Positions 19,421 to 29,285 of a stretch of 39,630 nucleotides of DNA are shown here, piece by piece. A program made the translations under genes and the position numbers. The stretch covers positions 1-39,630 of the forward strand of contig NZ_AJZM02000153.1 of the NCBI RefSeq assembly GCF_000272405.2, read 5' to 3'. Origin of the DNA: Vibrio tasmaniensis 1F-187. GTDB taxonomy: Bacteria > Pseudomonadota > Gammaproteobacteria > Enterobacterales > Vibrionaceae. The notes under the pieces were generated by a model. That model was not told the DNA's origin. It ran no database searches and was given only the letters and a program-made list of their open reading frames with translations. Position 1 is the stretch's first letter. Each line of letters begins with the position of its first letter.

Positions 19421-19491
19421 GTGAAACCAATATTTTGGGTTAGCGTTGATTTTAGCTAGGCCAGCAGATTTAAAATTAAAAGGAAGTTCAA

Positions 19492-20580
19492 GTGAGTAAA
19501 CAACAGAAAATACTTTTTATAGACCGTGACGGCACCTTAATTGTTGAGCCGCCAGTTGACTTTCAAGTAGACCGTTTAGACAAACTAAAATTCGAACCGT
19601 TAGTGATCCCTAGCCTACTTGCACTGCAAGATGCAGGTTATCGCTTAGTGATGGTGACTAACCAAGATGGTCTAGGCACAGATAGCTACCCGCAAGAAGA
19701 GTTCGATGCTCCACATAATATGATGATGGAGTTCTTTGAGTCTCAGGGCGTTAAGTTTGATGATGTTCTAATCTGCCCTCACTTTGATGAAGACAACTGC
19801 TCTTGCCGCAAGCCTAAGCTGGGTATGGTTAAAGAATACCTACAAGGCGGTAAAGTTGACTTCCAAAAGTCAGTCGTGATTGGCGATCGAATGACGGATC
19901 TTCAACTTGCTGAGAACATGGCAATTCGTGGTATCCAATACGGACCAGATGCGCAAACTGAAGGCACGCTTAACTGGCCACAGATCGTTAAAGATCTGAC
20001 GGTTAATGCTCGTGTTGCTGAAGTGGTTCGTACCACTAAAGAAACCGACATTAAGGTAGCCGTAAACCTTGATGAAACCGGTGACAACAAGATTGATACT
20101 GGCATGGGTTTCTTCGATCACATGCTTGATCAAATCGCGACACACGGCGGTTTCCAAATGAACCTGACTGTGAAGGGCGACCTGCACATTGATGATCACC
20201 ACACAGTAGAAGATACCGCACTTGCTTTAGGCCAAGCATTGAAAGATGCATTAGGCGATAAACGTGGTATTGGCCGCTTTGGTTTCAGCCTACCAATGGA
20301 TGAGTGTTTGGCTCAGTGTGCGCTAGACCTTTCTGGCCGTCCATACCTGAAGTTCGATGCTAAATTCAGCCGCGAGCAAGTGGGTGACCTTTCAACAGAG
20401 ATGGTGGTTCACTTCTTCCGTTCTCTAACCGATACATTGGCTTGTACGCTACACCTTTCTTCTGACGGTAATAATGATCACCACATCATTGAGAGCCTAT
20501 TCAAAGCGTTTGGCCGTACTCTTCGCCAAGCAATCAAAGTTGAAGGTAACGAGTTACCAAGCAGCAAAGGCGTTCTGTAA
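19492..20580 (+). CDS. hisB: Bifunctional histidinol-phosphatase / imidazoleglycerol-phosphate dehydratase
   Basis: HisB performs steps seven and nine of histidine synthesis. The N-terminal HAD-type phosphatase has the nucleophile and acid aspartates in IDRDGTL (D11, D13), VTNQDGLGT, and a zinc loop [15 protein letters not shown]. The C-terminal dehydratase domain starts near residue 180 and has the metal-binding motifs [34 protein letters not shown] and [17 protein letters not shown]. It has 362 aa, slightly longer than E. coli's 355. It starts with GTG at 19492 after AAAGGAAG. The fused form is typical of gammaproteobacteria. Confidence 0.98.
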   Translation: MSKQQKILFIDRDGTLIVEPPVDFQVDRLDKLKFEPLVIPSLLALQDAGYRLVMVTNQDGLGTDSYPQEEFDAPHNMMMEFFESQGVKFDDVLICPHFDEDNCSCRKPKLGMVKEYLQGGKVDFQKSVVIGDRMTDLQLAENMAIRGIQYGPDAQTEGTLNWPQIVKDLTVNARVAEVVRTTKETDIKVAVNLDETGDNKIDTGMGFFDHMLDQIATHGGFQMNLTVKGDLHIDDHHTVEDTALALGQALKDALGDKRGIGRFGFSLPMDECLAQCALDLSGRPYLKFDAKFSREQVGDLSTEMVVHFFRSLTDTLACTLHLSSDGNNDHHIIESLFKAFGRTLRQAIKVEGNELPSSKGVL

Positions 20581-20581
20581 G

Positions 20582-20593
20582 GCTAACGTTAGC
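20582..20593. repeat. Palindrome in the hisB-hisH spacer
   Basis: GCTAACGTTAGC is a perfect 12-bp palindrome in the 24-base gap between hisB and hisH. The ten-base block GGCTAACGTT (20581-20590) recurs in the hisH-hisA gap at 21235-21244. It lies just upstream of the hisH ribosome site. Confidence 0.6.
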
Positions 20594-20604
20594 AAGGAAA
20601 AACA

Positions 20605-21219
20605 ATGAAAGATCAAAAAGTCGTTATTATTGATACTGGTTGTGCCAATGTTTCCTCGGTGAAGTTTGCGATTGAACGTCTAGGCTACGCAGTTGAAATT
20701 TCAAAAGAACCAGAAGTTGTTCTTGCTGCCGATAAGCTATTCCTACCCGGTGTAGGCACAGCAAGTGAGGCAATGAAGAACTTGCAAGAGCGCGACCTTG
20801 TTTCTCTTGTGAAGCAAGTAGAGAAGCCCCTGCTAGGTATTTGTTTAGGTATGCAGTTGTTAGGCAAATTGTCTCAAGAGAAAGGCCAAAAAGCTGACGA
20901 GTTAGTTGAATGCCTAGGATTGTGTGATGGCGAAGTTCGTTTACTTGAAACGGGTGATTTGCCATTACCACACATGGGTTGGAACACAGTAACCGCGACA
21001 CCTAACCACCCTCTATTCAAAGATATTGAAGAGGGCGAGTACTTCTACTTTGTACACAGCTTCGCAATGCCAGTGGGTGACTACACAATCGCACAATGTG
21101 ATTACGGCAATCCGTTTACTGCCGCAGTGCAAAGTGGCAACTATTATGGTGTTCAGTTCCACCCAGAACGTTCGTCAAAAGCTGGCTCTAAGCTGATTCA
21201 GAACTTCTTGGAATTGTAA
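20605..21219 (+). CDS. hisH: Imidazole glycerol phosphate synthase, glutaminase subunit
   Basis: HisH releases ammonia from glutamine and passes it through the HisF barrel to PRFAR, making IGP and AICAR. It is a class I glutamine amidotransferase. The nucleophile is C80 in [12 protein letters not shown], the oxyanion strand is in [12 protein letters not shown], and the His-Glu pair is in [15 protein letters not shown]. It has 204 aa, close to the family norm. The start has AAGGAAA about eight bases upstream. It works as a complex with the product of hisF two genes downstream. Confidence 0.98.
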   Translation: MKDQKVVIIDTGCANVSSVKFAIERLGYAVEISKEPEVVLAADKLFLPGVGTASEAMKNLQERDLVSLVKQVEKPLLGICLGMQLLGKLSQEKGQKADELVECLGLCDGEVRLLETGDLPLPHMGWNTVTATPNHPLFKDIEEGEYFYFVHSFAMPVGDYTIAQCDYGNPFTAAVQSGNYYGVQFHPERSSKAGSKLIQNFLEL

Positions 21220-21262
21220 TAAGGATTTGGCAGCGGCTAACGTTGCCCTATAAGGAATGTAA

Positions 21263-22751
<1,489 letters not shown>

Positions 22752-22755
<4 letters not shown>

Positions 22756-23402
22756 GTTTTGAACCCGTAAGCTTATCAAAAACAGAAGTAGGCGCATTGT
22801 CAGAGCGTATTGATTGGGAAAAAGTCGATGGCTTAGTGCCAGCGATTGTTCAAGATTACCAGTCTAGCCAAGTGCTGATGATGGGATACATGAACCCAGC
22901 AGCACTAGAGAAAACAGGCGAGACTGGCCAAGTGACGTTTTTCTCTCGCACCAAAGAGCGCCTTTGGACGAAAGGTGAAACGTCAGGCAACGTATTGCAA
23001 CTGCACAACGTCGCCTTGGACTGTGACAGCGACACCTTACTGGTTAAAGTTAATCCCATTGGTCCAACGTGCCACACAGGTACAACAACGTGTTGGGATG
23101 GAGACAAGCAAGAAGAGTCTCAGATGGTGTGGCTTCATCAGCTTGAGCAGCTATTGGCTGCCCGCAAGGACGCCGATCCTGAATCTTCTTATACTGCCAG
23201 TCTATATGCCCGTGGCACCAAGCGTATTTCGCAAAAAGTGGGCGAAGAAGGCGTTGAAGTCGCGCTTGCGGCGACGTCGGGCGATAAGGCGGAGTTAGTG
23301 TGTGAATCAGCAGATTTGATTTACCACCTAATGGTTCTTCTTCAAGATCAAGGCTTATCGATGGATGATGTGGTAAACAAGCTGAAAGAGCGTCATAAGT
23401 AA
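22752..23402 (+). CDS. hisI: Bifunctional phosphoribosyl-AMP cyclohydrolase / phosphoribosyl-ATP pyrophosphatase
   Basis: The HisI(E) fusion performs steps two and three of the pathway. The N-terminal cyclohydrolase domain has [34 protein letters not shown], and the zinc residues in [13 protein letters not shown] and [12 protein letters not shown]. The C-terminal pyrophosphatase domain, from about residue 125, has [25 protein letters not shown] and [13 protein letters not shown], the MazG-like metal-binding helices. It has 216 aa. The ATGA overlap with hisF marks tight coupling. It is the last gene of the operon. Confidence 0.98.
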
Positions 23403-23440
23403 GCTCTCTTTAGATTAATAGAACCGCGTAAAAGACAGGC

Positions 23441-23477
23441 AAAAGCCCCGCAAACAAACATGTTTACGGGGCTTTTT
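23441..23477 (+). terminator. his operon terminator
   Basis: AAAAGCCCCG (23441-23450) pairs with CGGGGCTTTT (23467-23476). Inner CAAACA/TGTTTA sequences extend the stem, and more Ts follow. It lies 38 bases after the hisI stop. Confidence 0.9.
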
Positions 23478-23488
23478 AGTTTTTTAAT

Positions 23489-23524
23489 TTTCAAGATTTC
23501 AAGATTTCAAGATTTCAAGATTTC
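23489..23524. repeat. Tandem repeat, 8-bp unit TCAAGATT
   Basis: Four exact head-to-tail copies of TCAAGATT run from 23491 to 23522, with partial units on both sides. It lies in the convergent gap between hisI and ychJ, outside any gene. Such arrays commonly vary in copy number by slippage. Confidence 0.9.
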
Positions 23525-23559
23525 TAAGCCCTACGTCACTTTTCTAACCTCTGACTTTG

Positions 23560-23596
23560 CGTCATTCCGAGGAGCCTAAGCGACATCAGGAATCTC
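23560..23596. repeat. Probable dispersed intergenic repeat element
   Basis: The stretch begins CGTCATTCCGAGGAG and ends CATCAGGAATCTC, with short inverted ends ATTCC/GGAAT. It looks like the GTCATTCC...GGAATCTC class of small dispersed repeats found between genes in many bacteria. I see only one copy here, so the claim rests on resemblance. Confidence 0.5.
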
Positions 23597-23627
23597 TTCT
23601 CTTAATCTGACTTCTTAGTCGAACGAG

Positions 23628-24140
23628 TTACCCGCAGCACTTCTTGTATTTCTTACCACTGCCACAAATACACGGATCATTACGGCCGATTTTAAAGCTC
23701 TCAACGGTTTGATTTAAGCGTGGGTCAATTTCTGGTTGTGTAGTTTGTTCTTGCTCTGGGAAGGTACCATCAATGTAGTACCAAAGACCGTCTTGACGTA
23801 TAAAGCGAGAGCGTTCTTGCATGCAGTATTGTGCGCCTTCTTCATTGAAGTAAGCTTTAAACTCAACAAAGCCTTCGTCTTGGTGCGAGCCTACCGCAGT
23901 ATCGATGACTTCTAGTCCTGCCCAATCACTGTTGATAGATTCGGCAATACCTTCTCTTTGCGCTTCTGCGTTGCAGCTAGGGTGGTAAGTCGCAACAACA
24001 TAATCCACCAAACCAAGTACATGTGCAGAATAACGTGAGCGCATCAATTGCTCGGGTGTTTCAACGGCACTGTGGTTAAGGTGTGCTGATTTACAGCACT
24101 GTTGGTAAGTGTTTTTGCTACCGCATGGGCATAAAGACAT
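23628..24140 (-). CDS. ychJ: YchJ family protein with two SEC-C motifs
   Basis: This is a member of the UPF0225/YchJ family, of unknown function. A SEC-C zinc motif opens the protein ([13 protein letters not shown], residues 4-16) and a second closes it ([13 protein letters not shown]). Between them is an NTF2-like domain with [35 protein letters not shown], and [12 protein letters not shown] motifs bind zinc and resemble the SecA C-terminus. Its length is 170 aa. The ATG has CAGGAT about seven bases upstream. Only 13 bases separate that ATG from the U-run of an upstream terminator, so ychJ seems to depend on read-through from the EAL-HDOD gene. Confidence 0.92.
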   Translation of the reverse strand: MSLCPCGSKNTYQQCCKSAHLNHSAVETPEQLMRSRYSAHVLGLVDYVVATYHPSCNAEAQREGIAESINSDWAGLEVIDTAVGSHQDEGFVEFKAYFNEEGAQYCMQERSRFIRQDGLWYYIDGTFPEQEQTTQPEIDPRLNQTVESFKIGRNDPCICGSGKKYKKCCG

Positions 24141-24153
24141 GGTTAAATCCTGT

Positions 24154-24178
24154 AAAAATGGCCTCTGTTAAGAGGCCA
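24154..24178 (-). terminator. Terminator of the EAL-HDOD gene, abutting ychJ
   Basis: Leftward, TGGCCTCT and AGAGGCCA (24171-24178 and 24159-24166) form an eight-bp stem with a four-base loop, followed by TTTTT (24158-24154). The ychJ ribosome site begins three bases later. Confidence 0.85.
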
Positions 24179-24258
24179 TAAATGAATGTGTTGGAGTTTA
24201 TCAAGAAACGACTGCTCACCAAAGCTGAGTTTCGATTGAAGTAGCTGTGTGATGTGAA

Positions 24259-25476
24259 CTATTTCAAAGTAGGAGACAGCAGGTCTTGGGCCCAAGAAGT
24301 TGCTTCGTCATAAGCTTGACCTAGCTCTGCTTCGTTGAGTTTGAGCAGTTTACGAATGCGCGTTGCTTCATCCCAGCGAGCTTGTTCATAAGCTATGACC
24401 ATCGCCAAAATGGCACCTAATACGCCTTTACGTTGAATCAAGGCTTGTTTAATCTCATCATCGATCGGCACCGAGTCCAGTACTTTTACTAACGGCAGAT
24501 CGAATAGGGAGTCGAGCAGCGAGAACATGCCAGTTAAAAAGGCTTGCCCGGGCTCAACCTTAACGTTCATTTTCTCGACCAACAGTTCACATTGGCGCGC
24601 GCGTATCACGGCTAAACCATAAAGTGAGTCTGGTTTATCTTCTTTCGCGGATGCGATAGCAACCAGTGACACTAGCTTACGTAGTTTTTGTTCACCAAGA
24701 TAAACAAGCGCTTGGTGGAATGAACGAATCGGTGTTGATGAGCCACCAGCGGAGTTTACGTAAGAGAGCAGCTTATACGACATAGTCATATCAAGGGTAA
24801 TCAAACGCTCTACTTCGGCAAAGTTGATAGGATCGTTGGCAATCTCTTTCAACAGTTGAACAATGGTTAAAAAAGCAGGGTTTAATGCGCGAGTTTGGAT
24901 CATCTCCGGCTTACTGAAAAAGTAGCCTTGAAAGTAGTTAAACCCGGCTTGGATTGCTTCTTGGTATTCTTCGTGAGTTTCTACTTTCTCCGCTAGAAAC
25001 TCGATATTCAAGTCTTTCAGAGTGTTCATGAACATCGCAGCTTTAGCGATTGAGATCAAACGTATGTCGAATTTGATAATTGATACGTAAGGTAAGAAGC
25101 GTTTCCATGCTTTGCTAGGCACAAAATCATCTAACGCGATCGTGTAACCCGCATCATAAATTGTGATGATGGCTTCTAGCAGTTCGTCTGTTGGCTCACA
25201 GTCTTCCAGTACCTCGACAACTAAGCTCTCTTTCGGAAATAGAGTCGGGACTAGGTTAACCAAGCTTGCATATGGAAAATTAACGAATCCAAGCTTATCG
25301 CCCAATGTATTATAGTGGGTAGATAAGAAGTGGTCGGAAAGCAAACGGCTAGTAGCGAGCTCCGGCTCTACTTCAGGGAAAGTGTTCTTAGGACCATCCC
25401 TAAATAGCAACTCGTAACCTATGGTCTTCTTGTCTGCATCGAGTATTGGTTGACGCGCTACGTATGAATATTTCAA
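24259..25476 (-). CDS. EAL-HDOD signalling protein (YuxH type)
   Basis: A 405-aa soluble protein with an N-terminal EAL-like domain (about residues 1-195) and a C-terminal HDOD domain (about 200-395). The EAL part keeps E22 in YELLFR, N66 in FVNF, E88, D116-D117, K135 and the late QGYFFSKP. However, EAL reads ELL and the DDFG loop that positions the second metal is DDFVPSK. I therefore expect weak or absent c-di-GMP hydrolysis and possibly a binding role. The HDOD part includes LLSYVNSAGGSSTPIRSFHQALVYLGEQKLRKLVSLVAIA. The start is TTG at 25476: a stop codon lies seven codons upstream, no ATG is available, and family members begin YSYVARQPI. No clear ribosome site precedes it. Confidence 0.92.
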   Translation of the reverse strand: MKYSYVARQPILDADKKTIGYELLFRDGPKNTFPEVEPELATSRLLSDHFLSTHYNTLGDKLGFVNFPYASLVNLVPTLFPKESLVVEVLEDCEPTDELLEAIITIYDAGYTIALDDFVPSKAWKRFLPYVSIIKFDIRLISIAKAAMFMNTLKDLNIEFLAEKVETHEEYQEAIQAGFNYFQGYFFSKPEMIQTRALNPAFLTIVQLLKEIANDPINFAEVERLITLDMTMSYKLLSYVNSAGGSSTPIRSFHQALVYLGEQKLRKLVSLVAIASAKEDKPDSLYGLAVIRARQCELLVEKMNVKVEPGQAFLTGMFSLLDSLFDLPLVKVLDSVPIDDEIKQALIQRKGVLGAILAMVIAYEQARWDEATRIRKLLKLNEAELGQAYDEATSWAQDLLSPTLK

Positions 25477-25599
25477 CTTGGTACTGTGTTCGGTTTATTT
25501 TTGATAGACAAATAATAGCTAATTCAGGAGAAATTACCATATACAAGTGAAGAAAATCTGACCGATGATAATAATAAAAGTGAAAGTTTAAGCGTGATG

Positions 25600-26334
25600 C
25601 TAAAAGCGATTGCTAAACTCGCGATTCTGTAGTTCAAAACTTTGCGGAGTGAACACCAGAACTGATCCTTGGGTATACCAATCACCCAATACGATACGGG
25701 TTTTAGTGCAATTGTTAGCACTGAAGGAGTGTATGTCTGGACGGTGAGTATGACCGTGGATCATCAAATCGACGTTGTGTTGTTTCATCACATTTTCGAC
25801 TTCTTGCTGTGTTACATCCATGATGTCGAGTGACTTTGTCTGCTTATCATCTTTGATATCAGACTGAACCTTGGAGACAATTTTCTTTTTGATAAAAAAT
25901 GGAATTCTATTAAAGACCCATTGTAACCAGGGCTGATGAACTTTTTCACGAAAGGCGAGGTACTTTATATCTTCGGTACACAGAGTATCACCATGCAATA
26001 CCACTGCTTTTTGTCCGTAGATATCGATAGTAGAAACTTCATCTAGAAGCTGTACGCCTGTTTGTTTCGCAAATTTTTTGCCAACTAAAAAGTCCCGATT
26101 GCCTTGTGTGAAATAACAAGGTACGCCAGTGTTAACTAAGTCTATAAACGTTTGGCGAATTGAATTCGCGAACTCGCTTGTATCGTCGTCACCAATCCAG
26201 AATTCGAAAAGATCACCCAACACGTAGAGTGCATCCGCTTCTACGGCCTCGTTCTTCATGAAGGTTAAGAAGCAGTCTGTGATGTCTTGTCGCGACGGAG
26301 CAAGGTGTAGATCTGATATAAAATATGTTTTCAT
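25600..26334 (-). CDS. lpxH: UDP-2,3-diacylglucosamine pyrophosphatase
   Basis: LpxH cleaves UDP-2,3-diacylglucosamine to lipid X and UMP in lipid A synthesis, at the inner membrane surface. It is a calcineurin-like metallophosphoesterase with two manganese ions. Metal motifs in order are D8-x-H10 ([10 protein letters not shown]), [32 protein letters not shown] and [11 protein letters not shown]. It has 244 aa, the family norm. The ATG at 26334 lies only six bases after the U-run of a strong terminator and has no visible Shine-Dalgarno sequence, which is odd for an essential gene. It follows ppiB, the usual neighbour. Confidence 0.97.
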   Translation of the reverse strand: MKTYFISDLHLAPSRQDITDCFLTFMKNEAVEADALYVLGDLFEFWIGDDDTSEFANSIRQTFIDLVNTGVPCYFTQGNRDFLVGKKFAKQTGVQLLDEVSTIDIYGQKAVVLHGDTLCTEDIKYLAFREKVHQPWLQWVFNRIPFFIKKKIVSKVQSDIKDDKQTKSLDIMDVTQQEVENVMKQHNVDLMIHGHTHRPDIHSFSANNCTKTRIVLGDWYTQGSVLVFTPQSFELQNREFSNRF

Positions 26335-26340
26335 AGGTCT

Positions 26341-26364
26341 AAAAAAAGGGAGCGATTCGCTCCC
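26341..26364 (-). terminator. Intrinsic terminator between ppiB and lpxH
   Basis: Leftward, AGGGAGCG and CGCTCCCT (26357-26364 and 26346-26353) form an eight-bp stem with a three-base loop, followed by six Ts (26346-26341; the first also closes the stem). The lpxH start codon begins six bases later. Confidence 0.9.
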
Positions 26365-26418
26365 TATATCCTGATTTTATCGGCTCATCAATTATTAATA
26401 CTAACCGAAAGCAAGTGA

Positions 26419-26913
26419 TTAAGCTTCGATTGTCGTACCAGTGATGATCACTTCTTCTAGAGGTACGTCTTGGTGCATACCCATAGAACCAGTGCTAACA
26501 CCTTTGATCTTGTTTACGATATCCATGCCTTCAACAACTTCTGCGAATACACAGTAGCCCCAACCGTCTAGGCTTTCGCTACGGAAGTTTAGGAAAGAGT
26601 TGTCGTTAACGTTGATGAAGAACTGAGAGCTCGCTGAATGCGGTTCCATAGTACGAGCCATTGCTAGCGTACCCACTTTGTTCGCTAGGTCGTTGTTTGC
26701 TTCGTTCTTGATAGTCGCGCGAGTTGTTTTTTCTTTAAGGCCAGAAGTCATGCCGCCGCCTTGAACCATGAAACCATCGATAACACGGTGGAATAGCGTG
26801 TTGTCGTAAAAACCGTCACGGCAATACTGTAGGAAGTTTGCGCTTGTTTCTGGTGCTTTTTCTTCGTTAAGTTGAACTTTGATGTCACCAAAATTTGTGT
26901 GAAGGATGATCAT
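26419..26913 (-). CDS. ppiB: Cytoplasmic peptidyl-prolyl cis-trans isomerase B
   Basis: A cyclophilin that speeds proline isomerisation during protein folding. It begins [23 protein letters not shown] with no signal peptide, so it is the cytoplasmic form. Active-site blocks are the arginine and phenylalanine in [14 protein letters not shown], the region [20 protein letters not shown], and the [16 protein letters not shown] tail. It has 164 aa, the same as E. coli PpiB. AAGGTAAC stands six bases before the ATG. It is divergent from cysS across 190 bp, a pairing common in gammaproteobacteria. Confidence 0.97.
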   Translation of the reverse strand: MIILHTNFGDIKVQLNEEKAPETSANFLQYCRDGFYDNTLFHRVIDGFMVQGGGMTSGLKEKTTRATIKNEANNDLANKVGTLAMARTMEPHSASSQFFINVNDNSFLNFRSESLDGWGYCVFAEVVEGMDIVNKIKGVSTGSMGMHQDVPLEEVIITGTTIEA

Positions 26914-27012
26914 GATTGTTACCTTACTGTCTTTTTAATATGAAGTTCGAATTCTAGCGCATGTTGGCGGACTTTCAAATCACCAAATCATTAACTTAAC
27001 TCGGATGTATGA

Positions 27013-27062
27013 GGTAATTCCTGCTTTTGGGGATTACCTATTAAGGTGTGACTTGTTATACT
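27013..27062 (+). promoter_or_regulatory. cysS promoter with upstream hairpin
   Basis: TATACT (27057-27062) is preceded by TGT, making an extended -10 (TGnTATACT); the -35 position holds only TTACCT. Just upstream, GGTAATTCC (27013-27021) and GGGATTACC (27030-27038) form a nine-bp inverted repeat with one wobble, overlapping the -35 region. The repeat could be an operator or a structure between the divergent genes. Confidence 0.5.
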
Positions 27063-27103
27063 GTGAGCTTATTTTTGATTAATCCATAAAATAGATAGAG
27101 ATC

Positions 27104-28489
27104 ATGCTGAAGATATATAACACGCTCACAAGACAGAAAGAGGAATTCAAACCAATTACAGCTGGCAAAGTCGGTATGTATGTCTGTGGGGTAACCATAT
27201 ACGATCTCTGTCATATTGGTCATGGCCGTACGTTCGTTTCATTTGACGTGGTAACTCGTTACCTGCGTTACCTTGGTTACGATTTGAATTTCGTTCGTAA
27301 TATCACTGATATCGATGACAAAATCATCAAGCGCGCTAATGAAAACGGCGAGTCTTGTGACTCTCTGACTGAGCGTCTGATCGGTGAAATGCACGCGGAC
27401 TTCGATGCATTGAACATGAAACGCCCAGATGTCGAGCCTCGTGCGACTGAATTCATCACAGAGATCATTGAGTTAGTAGAAAAGCTAATTCAACGTGGCT
27501 TCGCTTACGTTGCAAGCAACGGTGACGTGATGTTCGAAGTTAAGAAGTTTGACGAATACGGTAAGCTTTCTAAGCAAGATCTTGACCAGCTTCAAGCTGG
27601 CGCCCGTGTTGACATCGATTCTGCAAAACGTAGCCCGTTAGACTTTGTTCTTTGGAAGATGTCTAAGCCTGGTGAACCGACGTGGGAATCGCCATGGGGG
27701 CCAGGTCGTCCAGGTTGGCACATCGAATGTTCAGCAATGAACTCGTCTATTCTTGGCAATCACTTCGATATTCATGGTGGTGGTTCAGATCTACAGTTCC
27801 CGCACCACGAGAACGAAATCGCACAATCTTGCTGTGCACATGGCACCCAGTATGTGAATACTTGGATGCACAGTGGCATGGTGATGGTAGACAGAGAAAA
27901 AATGTCTAAGTCACTGGGTAACTTTTTCACTATCCGTGACGTACTTCAGCATTACGATGCAGAGACAGTTCGTTACTTCCTAATGTCTGGTCACTACCGT
28001 AGCCAACTAAACTACAGCGAAGATAACCTAAATCAGGCTCGTGCATCACTTGAACGTCTCTATACATCACTTCGTGGTCTAGACGTTACCGCAGCCCCTG
28101 CTGGTGGTGAAGAGTATGTGACTCGTTTCTCTACAGCGATGAACGATGATTTCAACACACCTGAAGCTTATTCAGTGCTGTTTGAAATGGCTCGTGAAAT
28201 CAACCGTATCAAGACTGAAAGCATAGAAAAAGCAAGTGCACTAGGTGCGTTGATGCGTGAACTGGCAGACATCATCGGTATTCTTCACCAAGATCCAGAA
28301 GCTTTCTTGCAAGGCGATGCAGCAGGTAACGATGACGAAGTCGCTGAAATCGAAGGCCTAATTAAGCTACGTAATGACTCTCGCGCTTCGAAGGATTGGG
28401 CAAATGCCGATCTTGCACGTGATAAGCTGAACGAGCTAGGTATTGTTCTGGAAGATGGTCCAGAAGGTACGACTTGGCGTCGTAAGTAA
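27104..28489 (+). CDS. cysS: Cysteinyl-tRNA synthetase
   Basis: CysS charges tRNA-Cys. It is a class I synthetase. The HIGH motif is at residues 37-40 (CHIGHGRT). A zinc-binding cysteine precedes it at C28 (YVCGVTIYD), with further ligands in WHIECSAM and HHENEIAQS. The KMSKS loop is in [15 protein letters not shown] near residue 268. The C-terminal anticodon-binding region ends in [13 protein letters not shown]. It has 461 aa, identical to E. coli. The gene is monocistronic, divergent from ppiB, and ends at a strong terminator. Confidence 0.98.
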   Translation: MLKIYNTLTRQKEEFKPITAGKVGMYVCGVTIYDLCHIGHGRTFVSFDVVTRYLRYLGYDLNFVRNITDIDDKIIKRANENGESCDSLTERLIGEMHADFDALNMKRPDVEPRATEFITEIIELVEKLIQRGFAYVASNGDVMFEVKKFDEYGKLSKQDLDQLQAGARVDIDSAKRSPLDFVLWKMSKPGEPTWESPWGPGRPGWHIECSAMNSSILGNHFDIHGGGSDLQFPHHENEIAQSCCAHGTQYVNTWMHSGMVMVDREKMSKSLGNFFTIRDVLQHYDAETVRYFLMSGHYRSQLNYSEDNLNQARASLERLYTSLRGLDVTAAPAGGEEYVTRFSTAMNDDFNTPEAYSVLFEMAREINRIKTESIEKASALGALMRELADIIGILHQDPEAFLQGDAAGNDDEVAEIEGLIKLRNDSRASKDWANADLARDKLNELGIVLEDGPEGTTWRRK

Positions 28490-28496
28490 ATCTTAT

Positions 28497-28524
28497 AAAA
28501 AGGGCTGATTTTCAGCCCTTTTTT
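28497..28524 (+). terminator. cysS terminator
   Basis: GGGCTGA (28502-28508) and TCAGCCC (28512-28518) pair around TTT, extended by AAAAA upstream against TTTTTT downstream. Confidence 0.92.
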
Positions 28525-28586
28525 CTAGCAAAAATTCTCTAATTTCACCTTTTTATCTTCAACTTTTAATTAACAGGAATATTTCT

Positions 28587-29165
28587 GTGGCTCAGATGTA
28601 TTTTTATTACTCGGCAATGAACGCGGGTAAATCAACAACGCTTCTTCAATCTTCATTCAACTACCAAGAACGTGGTATGACACCAGTGATCTTTACGGCT
28701 GCATTAGATGATCGCTATGGTATCGGTAAAGTGAGTTCACGAATTGGTCTTCAATCTGAAGCTCAATTGTTTAAAAACGACACCAATATGTTTGAGGCAA
28801 TTCAAAAACTCAACGAAGAAGAAAAGCGTCATTGTGTATTGATCGATGAGTGTCAGTTCTTATCGAAAGAGCAGGTTTACCAACTAACAGAAGTGGTTGA
28901 TAAGCTGCACATCCCTGTACTTTGTTACGGTTTGCGCACTGACTTCTTGGGTGAACTGTTTGAAGGTAGCCGCTACTTGTTGTCTTGGGCTGACAAATTA
29001 GTAGAACTTAAAACAATTTGCCACTGTGGCCGTAAGGCCAATATGGTAATTCGTACAGATGAGCACGGTGTGGCAATTGCTGAAGGTGACCAAGTCGCTA
29101 TTGGTGGCAATGACCAATATGTTTCGGCTTGCCGTTTACATTATAAAGAAGCGTTAGGTAAATAA
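28587..29165 (+). CDS. tdk: Thymidine kinase
   Basis: Tdk phosphorylates thymidine to dTMP in pyrimidine salvage, as a type II tetrameric enzyme. The Walker A motif is in [11 protein letters not shown] (residues 7-17), the Walker B-like catalytic block is [10 protein letters not shown], the lasso region is [17 protein letters not shown], and the zinc cysteines are in ICHCGRKA and SACRLHY. It has 192 aa; E. coli Tdk is about 205, so the C-terminus is shorter. The start is GTG at 28587 with AGGAA about eight bases upstream, and [15 protein letters not shown] aligns with E. coli [15 protein letters not shown], confirming it. Confidence 0.97.
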   Translation: MAQMYFYYSAMNAGKSTTLLQSSFNYQERGMTPVIFTAALDDRYGIGKVSSRIGLQSEAQLFKNDTNMFEAIQKLNEEEKRHCVLIDECQFLSKEQVYQLTEVVDKLHIPVLCYGLRTDFLGELFEGSRYLLSWADKLVELKTICHCGRKANMVIRTDEHGVAIAEGDQVAIGGNDQYVSACRLHYKEALGK

Positions 29166-29211
29166 GCAGCCTACAAGTCGGCATTGCTAAAACCAATAGC
29201 GTTCAAATTAG

Positions 29212-29239
29212 AAAACGGTGACCTAGTGTCACCGTTTTT
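29212..29239. terminator. Terminator between tdk and the convergent YdcF-like gene
   Basis: AAAACGGTGAC (29212-29222) and GTCACCGTTTT (29228-29238) form an 11-bp stem with a five-base loop, with A and T runs on each side. It can end both transcripts. Confidence 0.9.
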
Positions 29240-29285
29240 GTTTATTGAGCCGAGCTTCTATTTTATTCTTAGTCGATCTTTTGCT

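Noticed and set aside
20627..21001. Leftward 124-codon open frame opposite hisH
   Set aside because: It is antisense to a clear hisH, lacks a ribosome site, and its protein looks like a shadow of hisH codon use.
22975..23298. 107-codon frame inside hisI, and a similar one inside torA at 37879-38202
   Set aside because: Both are alternate frames of strongly conserved genes, with low-complexity shadow translations and no ribosome site.
23489..23524. Short direct repeats as a CRISPR array
   Set aside because: Units of 8 bp run head to tail without spacers, and no cas genes are present. The same applies to the 7-bp array at 39595.
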